The notes under the pieces: model-generated | What the model was told of the DNA's origin: nothing | What the model saw: the letters and a program-made list of their open reading frames with translations, nothing else | The model's database searches: none | In this document: in pieces, positions 62,194-64,000 of the stretch | Layout of the letters: each line of letters opens with the position of its first letter | Numbering within the stretch: position 1 is the first letter of the stretch | Assembly: GCF_001905145.1 (NCBI RefSeq) | Contig: NZ_LWLB01000003.1 | Location: 62,001 to 126,000, forward strand | Source of the DNA: Nocardiopsis sp. TSRI0078 | GTDB lineage: Bacteria > Actinomycetota > Actinomycetes > Streptosporangiales > Streptosporangiaceae | Length of the DNA: 64,000 nucleotides | Direction of reading: 5' to 3' | Made by a program: the position numbers and the translations under genes

Positions 62194-64000
62194 TTGCGTC
62201 GATTTGCCTCCGCGACGGTGGTCATGGCCATGACCACCGCGCTGCTTCCGATACCGGCCGCGCCCGCGTACGCGGATCCCGAGAACGACGGGTCGGCCGA
62301 GCCCCTCGTCGTCGAGCGCGTCACGCCGGACGCCGCCGACGAGGACAGCACCCTGCGCGTCACGGGCGAGGTGACCAACACCACCTCCGAGAGCATCCGC
62401 GACGTCACCGTGCGGATCCGCTACTCGAAGCACCCCTTCACCGACCGCGAGGAGCTGGACGAGTTCGCCTCGGGCGGGGGATGGCAGCCCAACGCCCCGG
62501 GACCGGAAGAGGACGTCGCCGGGGAACTGCCGCCCGAAGACACCGAGGAGTACTCCCTGAGCGTGCCGGTCGAGGACCTGGAGCTGCCCTCCTACGGCGT
62601 GTACCCCCTGGTCGTCGAGGCGGTGGACGGCGGCGGGGACGTCGTCGGCGCCCAGTACACCTTCCTCCCCTACACGGGCGGGAAGGACGACGACGTGCCC
62701 TCCGTCGGCATCGCCTGGGTGTGGCCGCTGATGGCGCGGCCCCAGCGCGCGGACGAGGACACCTTCCTCAGTGACGACCTGCACGGTTCCGTCGCCGCCG
62801 ACGGGCGCCTGGGCCGCCTGCTGGCCGCGGGCGCGCAGACTCCGCTGTCCTTCGAGGCCGGTGACGAGGACCTGGCCGAGGTGCTCGGCCTCAACGGGGG
62901 TTCCGAGGAGCCGTCCGAGGCGTCGCCCGGAGGCGGGAACGCCACCGCGGAGGAGACCGCCGAGGCCCTGCCCACCGAGGAGGCCACCGAGGGCGGAGAG
63001 GCGGACGGGGAGGAAGAGGACGGCTCCCAGAAGGAGCCGGAGGGCTCCGAAGGCGACGAGGGCGTCCCCCTCACCTGGGCGGTCGACCCCGGCACGCTCG
63101 ACGACATCCTGCGCATGGCCAGCGCCGACCACGAGGTCCTGGAGGACCTCCTCACCGTGCCCGCCGAGGGCGGGCCGGTCCGGCACGAGGCCGGGGTGAG
63201 CGAGGCCGCCCAGGTGTGGCTGCGCGAGGCGCGCGGCGTGCTGGCCGGGGACAGCGTGGTGGCCACCCCCTACGCCAACAGCGACCTGGCCTCCCTGCTG
63301 CGCAACGACATGGACGCCGACGCCGAGGCCTCCCTCCGGGTCGCCCAGGAGGCGGTCCTGCGGACGCTGGAGCTGGAGGTGGACGAGACCTTCGCCCTGC
63401 CCCCGAACGGCCTGATGGACGAAAGCGTCTACGACCTGCTCGCCGCGCACGGCGCCACCCGCTTCCTGCTGGACGAGAGGGCCATGCCCGCGGCCTCCTG
63501 GACGTCCACGACCCCCGGCGCGCAGGCCCCGCTGCCCGCGTCGGAGACCGAGTCCACGGAGGAGCCGTTCGCGCTGGTCTCCGACTCCGGGATCACCGAC
63601 GTGCTGTCCATGCCCACCCAGGGGCCCGGCCAGTCCGAGCTCGCCCTCCAGCGCTTCGCCGCCGAGACCGCGATGATCGCGGGCGAGGACGCCGGGGGCG
63701 GCCGGGTGGTCGTCGCCTCACCGGACCCGGGGTGGAACCCCGGCCAGGAGTTCGCGCAGGGTGTGCTGGCCGCCTCCGACGAGCTGCCGTGGCTGTCGCC
63801 GAAGCCGCTGGACGGGATCGGGCCGCCCGACTCCGGGGAGGGCGAGGACACCCGCCGTCCCCTCGCCTACCCCGACGGCGCGTACGAGAGGGAGCTCAGC
63901 TCCACCTACCTGGACCAGGTCCAGGACGTGGGCCGCGACGTGCGCCTGTTCAACAGCATCCTGGTCGACGACAGCGACCCGTTCCGCCCGGCGCTGCTGC
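62194..64000 (+). CDS. DUF6049-family exported/membrane protein (partial, runs off the window)
   Basis: At least 602 residues; the 3' end is outside the window. The chosen TTG start (62194) gives a classic signal peptide: basic RRF, hydrophobic ASATVVMAMTTALLPIPA, and an AYA cleavage site near residue 28. ATG 62224 is an alternative. The mature part begins with an immunoglobulin-like region (PLVVERVTPDAADEDSTLRVTGEVTNTTSESIRDVTVRIRYS). It then has an acidic Glu/Gly-rich linker and a large extracytoplasmic domain (VPLTWAVDPGTLDDILRM, GDSVVATPYANSDLASLL). The position next to pcnA fits the family; murJ is expected downstream. Confidence 0.8.
   Translation, partial: MRRFASATVVMAMTTALLPIPAAPAYADPENDGSAEPLVVERVTPDAADEDSTLRVTGEVTNTTSESIRDVTVRIRYSKHPFTDREELDEFASGGGWQPNAPGPEEDVAGELPPEDTEEYSLSVPVEDLELPSYGVYPLVVEAVDGGGDVVGAQYTFLPYTGGKDDDVPSVGIAWVWPLMARPQRADEDTFLSDDLHGSVAADGRLGRLLAAGAQTPLSFEAGDEDLAEVLGLNGGSEEPSEASPGGGNATAEETAEALPTEEATEGGEADGEEEDGSQKEPEGSEGDEGVPLTWAVDPGTLDDILRMASADHEVLEDLLTVPAEGGPVRHEAGVSEAAQVWLREARGVLAGDSVVATPYANSDLASLLRNDMDADAEASLRVAQEAVLRTLELEVDETFALPPNGLMDESVYDLLAAHGATRFLLDERAMPAASWTSTTPGAQAPLPASETESTEEPFALVSDSGITDVLSMPTQGPGQSELALQRFAAETAMIAGEDAGGGRVVVASPDPGWNPGQEFAQGVLAASDELPWLSPKPLDGIGPPDSGEGEDTRRPLAYPDGAYERELSSTYLDQVQDVGRDVRLFNSILVDDSDPFRPALL

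Overview
The window is high-GC actinomycete DNA. The evidence is strong G/C third-position bias, several GTG and TTG starts, mycothiol-type enzymes, a Tat-exported amidase, and two conserved core clusters: ask-asd-recR-ybaB-(SRP RNA)-dnaX, and ponA-rpsF-ssb-rpsR-rplI-(MATE)-dnaB followed by ino1 and the pcnA/DUF6049 pair. Protein style and gene order fit Nocardiopsis or a close relative. The genus is inference; the class is secure. The core genes suggest a position on the origin side of the chromosome.

Layout. 1-4.3 kb: end of an unknown gene, an anti-sigma-type ATPase, a PD-(D/E)XK-like nuclease-family protein, an SRPBCC protein and a PAP2 phosphatase. 4.3-9 kb: a GntR/FCD regulator followed by a pyruvate dehydrogenase operon (E1 alpha, E1 beta, E2), with a 17-bp palindrome overlapping the promoter. 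9-14.9 kb: accessory genes, with a frameshifted membrane protein, dispersed repeats, a DUF952-cupin fusion, a TetR/reductase pair with matching operators, and a GntR/UTRA regulator. 14.9-25.3 kb: asd, ask, recR, ybaB, then a MerR-OYE-methyltransferase-TetR block placed between ybaB and dnaX, then dnaX and SRP RNA. 25.4-33.5 kb: DUF2252 protein, tRNA-Ser(GGA) with an integrase remnant beside it, a mycothiol-dependent isomerase-like protein, SGNH hydrolase, a dienoyl-CoA-reductase-type flavoenzyme, a Rieske protein, PadR and VOC proteins. 33.6-38.6 kb: a ROK repressor divergent from a GH2 beta-mannosidase that is translationally coupled to a LacI-type ligand-binding protein with no DNA-binding domain.

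38.6-47 kb: duplicated small membrane protein modules, tRNA-Ser(CGA), tadA with two associated proteins, upp, small proteins, two PHO-box-like sites, and an ABC-F ATPase. The ABC-F gene has an apparently leaderless 7-codon leader peptide upstream and lies between near-identical ~35-bp direct repeats. 47-56.3 kb: dnaB, a DnaA-box cluster, a MATE exporter, an amidase, the rplI-rpsR-ssb-rpsF cluster and a class A PBP. 56.3-64 kb: a 1-kb non-coding stretch with four ~52-bp tandem repeats ahead of inositol-phosphate synthase, then MFS, GNAT, the CCA-adding enzyme and the start of a DUF6049 membrane protein.

The most interesting items are the ABC-F locus (leader peptide, possible start-codon sequestration, flanking repeats), the paired PHO boxes, the DnaA-box cluster beside dnaB, the tandem repeats before ino1, the headless LacI protein, and a set of genes whose -10 hexamers imply leaderless mRNAs. 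All positions were read by eye; no homology search was run.
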